From assembly GCA_036745275.1 (NCBI GenBank), contig DAIOGK010000014.1, positions 22,189-86,188 on the forward strand: a DNA stretch of 64,000 nt. The letters are read 5' to 3'. Shown here piece by piece: positions 62,254 to 64,000 of the stretch. How positions within the stretch are numbered: the first letter of the stretch is position 1; the number at the start of each line of letters is the position of its first letter. This DNA is from JAIUNP01 sp020161975. GTDB taxonomy: Bacteria; Pseudomonadota; Alphaproteobacteria; Rhizobiales; Beijerinckiaceae. The notes under the pieces are model-generated. The model saw only the letters and a list, made by a program, of their open reading frames with translations, did not search any database and was not told the DNA's origin. The position numbers and the translations under genes are program-made.

Positions 62254-63135
62254 CTACTCCGCCGCGAGGCGCAGGCTGGGGGGAACGGAAGGCAGTTGCA
62301 GGTCTGTCAGCGCTTCCACCAGCGTCATCAGCGCCTGACGCGTGGCCTCGAACCCTGTGTGCGGCCGATAGGTCGCCTCGTCCATGTATAGCGCCCGGTT
62401 GACCTCGATCTGCAAGGCATGGATGCCGGCGACGGGATTGCCGTACTGTTCGGTGATAAAACCGCCGGAATAGGGATGATTGCGCGCGACCGTCAGTCCG
62501 GTCATGCGCAGAACAGATTCTGCGAGGTCGATGAGTTCAGGCGCGCAGCTCGTGCCGTGCCGATCCCCCAGGACGATGTCATTGAAGCGCGCGGGGCCGA
62601 TCAGCGAGGCTGAAGGCATGGAGTGGCAATCGATGAGCATCGCCATGCCGAAGCGCTGATGCAGCCGGTCCAGCGCCTGACGCAGGGCGGCATGATAGGG
62701 CAGATAGTAGCGGTCGATCCGGTCCAGCGCGTCTTCAAGAGGCAGGCGACCACGATAAATGTCGACCCCCTCGGCTACCAGGCGGGGAACCGTGCCATAG
62801 CCACTGGTGACGCGCAGGGAGCGCGTGTTGGCGAAAGACGGCGGTTTCCGGTCGAACATCCGGGGGTCAAGCTCGTAAGGCTCCCGGTTGACATCAAGAA
62901 AGGCGCGGGGAAAGTGGACTTGGGCGATGGGCACGCCGAATTGCAGCGCGGGCGCAATCATCTCGTCCATGTAAAGGTCGGCCGATCGCAAGAGTTCATG
63001 GGCTGAAAGCCGCGTTTTGGCGAGAAACGACCGGGGCAGGTTATGCCCGGAATGCGGAGAATTCACCAGGACGGGCGCCCGGATGTCGGACGGCTCGAGA
63101 AACAGAAATGGGGGATCGAGTTCGGGGTCGATCAT
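62254..63135 (-). CDS. N-formylglutamate amidohydrolase family protein
   Basis: 293 residues from ATG 63135. The FGase/HutG family blocks are clear: VLVNSPHSGHNLPRSFL (22-38), the block SADLYMDEMI, FPRAFLDVNREPYELDP with the Asp-Glu pair, and LLIDCHSMPS (about 180-189) with the metal-binding D-x-H. Members hydrolyse N-formyl-L-glutamate to glutamate and formate, the last step of one histidine-degradation route; other family members act on different amides. No other hut genes are visible here, so the substrate is uncertain. Divergent from cpdR. Confidence 0.87.
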   Translation of the reverse strand: MIDPELDPPFLFLEPSDIRAPVLVNSPHSGHNLPRSFLAKTRLSAHELLRSADLYMDEMIAPALQFGVPIAQVHFPRAFLDVNREPYELDPRMFDRKPPSFANTRSLRVTSGYGTVPRLVAEGVDIYRGRLPLEDALDRIDRYYLPYHAALRQALDRLHQRFGMAMLIDCHSMPSASLIGPARFNDIVLGDRHGTSCAPELIDLAESVLRMTGLTVARNHPYSGGFITEQYGNPVAGIHALQIEVNRALYMDEATYRPHTGFEATRQALMTLVEALTDLQLPSVPPSLRLAAE

Positions 63136-63349
63136 GCCGAATCTGCTCTCCTGTCGCGGCTCTGGCGATGGCGTTCGACAGCAAAGCTGGCGCAAGGATG
63201 CCGGCATTTCAAGCCATGTGCGCCAGATTGGCCGGAGCACAGCAAAAAATTAACACTTTTGGCGGTGCACTGGCTATTTATATACGCTTTGTTTACCATG
63301 GCCGGGGCTAATCGGGTTTGTTCAATCACTGCGCTGGCGGAAAGAAACC

Positions 63350-63712
63350 ATGACAAAGATCCTGCTCGCCGAAGACGACAACGACATGCGCCGGTTTCTG
63401 GTGCGCGCGTTGCAGAATGCGGGCTATGATGTCGCCGCCTTCGATAACGGCAAGTCGGCTTATCATCGGCTGCGCGAGGAGCCGTTCGAGCTTCTCCTGA
63501 CCGATATCGTGATGCCGGAGATGGACGGGATCGAACTGGCGCGCCGCGCCACAGAACTCGACCCTGACATCAAGGTGATGTTCATTACAGGCTTTGCTGC
63601 CGTGGCGCTCAACCCTGATTCGCAGGCGCCGAAGGATGCGAAAGTGCTTTCCAAGCCATTCCACCTGCGCGACCTCGTGAATGAGGTGAAGAAGCTGCTG
63701 ACTGCGGCCTGA
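63350..63712 (+). CDS. cpdR: Response regulator CpdR
   Basis: 120 residues, a single receiver domain with no output domain. Acidic pocket D9/D10, phosphoacceptor D52 in LLLTDIVMPEMDG, Thr near 80 (FITGFAA) and Lys near 101 (VLSKPFHLRDLVNEV). The near-identical block DIVMPEMDGIELARRATE and AKVLSKPFHLRDLVNE identify it as CpdR, the ClpXP localisation factor that, when dephosphorylated, helps degrade CtrA and other cell-cycle proteins in alphaproteobacteria. Phosphorylated through the CckA-ChpT relay. Its presence fits the CtrA box at 7238. Confidence 0.93.
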   Translation: MTKILLAEDDNDMRRFLVRALQNAGYDVAAFDNGKSAYHRLREEPFELLLTDIVMPEMDGIELARRATELDPDIKVMFITGFAAVALNPDSQAPKDAKVLSKPFHLRDLVNEVKKLLTAA

Positions 63713-63745
63713 AATATAACGCGGCGAGTTCCGGCAAATTGCCGC

Positions 63746-63774
63746 TTGCCTTCGGCGGCCAAGCCTCCTATAGA
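63746..63774 (+). promoter_or_regulatory. Promoter of the tRNA-Val gene
   Basis: TTGCCT (63746-63751), 17-base spacer, TATAGA (63769-63774); predicted start near 63781, about 33 bases before the mature tRNA 5' end. Confidence 0.6.
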
Positions 63775-63813
63775 GCCGCTTCCCGAGCCGGTTTTCCGGC
63801 CTGATATGGATCA

Positions 63814-63888
<75 letters not shown>

Positions 63889-63948
63889 TTCCTTCCCGTC
63901 AGGTATGGTGTTGAAATATTTCAGATATTTCCAGTTTTGAGTGAGGGC

Positions 63949-64000
63949 TGTTGATTACCGCTGAGATTTGACCCGGCGTTTTCGTTGAGAAGTGACCCGG
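63949..64000. mobile_element. Probable end of an IS21-like element (runs out of the window)
   Basis: Begins TG at 63949 (TGTTGATTACCG) and carries two 16-base imperfect repeats, CTGAGATTTGACCCGG (63961-63976) and TTGAGAAGTGACCCGG (63985-64000), 24 bases apart. Spaced repeats of this kind, and a TG terminus, are what IS21-family ends show; it lies 60 bases past tRNA-Val, a common insertion neighbourhood. No transposase is in the window, so the identification is tentative. Confidence 0.45.

Noticed and set aside
63250..63290. Possible cpdR promoter with TTAAC and TATATA
   Set aside because: The -10-like TATATA lacks a matching -35 at proper spacing, so the start is not decided.

Overview
This 64 kb window looks like chromosomal DNA of an alphaproteobacterium, most likely of the order Hyphomicrobiales (Rhizobiales). 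Pointers are the high GC content with GC-rich third codon positions, a homospermidine synthase beside an alphaproteobacterial-type ornithine/lysine decarboxylase, a CpdR response regulator, a perfect CtrA box (TTAA-N7-TTAA), a textbook RpoH promoter, and a locus matching the suhB/alpha-r8 (MmgR) small RNA family of this class. Nearly all of it is dense housekeeping and metabolic coding sequence. No prophage, CRISPR array or integrase is visible. The only mobile-element signal is a repeat pattern in the last 52 bases.

Layout. 0-3.7 kb: end of a zinc ABC permease, its substrate-binding protein, a CobW-type GTPase, a WD40 protein and a DUF2937 protein, all on the plus strand. 3.7-7.1 kb: homospermidine synthase, a GNAT acetyltransferase and ornithine decarboxylase on the minus strand, preceded by a 660-base leader/intergenic region with a CtrA box. 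7.7-15.1 kb: periplasmic glucan biosynthesis protein, copper P1B-ATPase divergent from a MarR regulator, a 2-hydroxyacid dehydrogenase, a tandem Inh-domain protein and a double GNAT protein. 15.2-18.8 kb: an aldonate dehydratase divergent from an aminotransferase, with a perfect 18-bp palindrome between them. 18.9-22.2 kb: DUF533 protein and glycogen branching enzyme. 22.5-27.3 kb: fused indolepyruvate ferredoxin oxidoreductase, cytochrome c' and a Crp/Fnr regulator. 27.5-36.0 kb: acyl-CoA synthetase, a complete Liv-type ABC transporter and a PaaK-like protein, apparently one operon for uptake and CoA activation of an acid, possibly aromatic. 36.0-43.0 kb: 5'-nucleotidase, ferrochelatase, stomatin/NfeD pair, arabinose-5-phosphate isomerase and an outer-membrane barrel protein. 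43.0-49.6 kb: M20 amidohydrolase, galU divergent from galE, lytic transglycosylase, SGNH hydrolase and a 48-residue orphan gene. 49.6-56.8 kb: glutamate synthase, with gltD and gltB separated by a GST and a YbjQ gene. 57.0-63.7 kb: threonine aldolase family enzyme, two PepSY-like secreted proteins flanking an RpoH-type Hsp20, alpha/beta hydrolase, HisN/SuhB family phosphatase, the suhB/alpha-r8 sRNA, N-formylglutamate amidohydrolase-type enzyme and cpdR. 63.8-64.0 kb: tRNA-Val(GAC) and the probable end of an IS21-like element.

No single wholly new system stands out. The most interesting material is (i) the ligase-transporter-ligase operon at 27.5-36 kb, whose PaaK-like member lacks the family's P-loop; (ii) the regulatory DNA (CtrA box, RpoH promoter, FadR/GntR-like palindromes, sRNA); (iii) the 48-residue orphan with its own promoter and terminator; and (iv) the zinc-CobW-WD40 operon. 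All family calls come from reading motifs; no database search was run.
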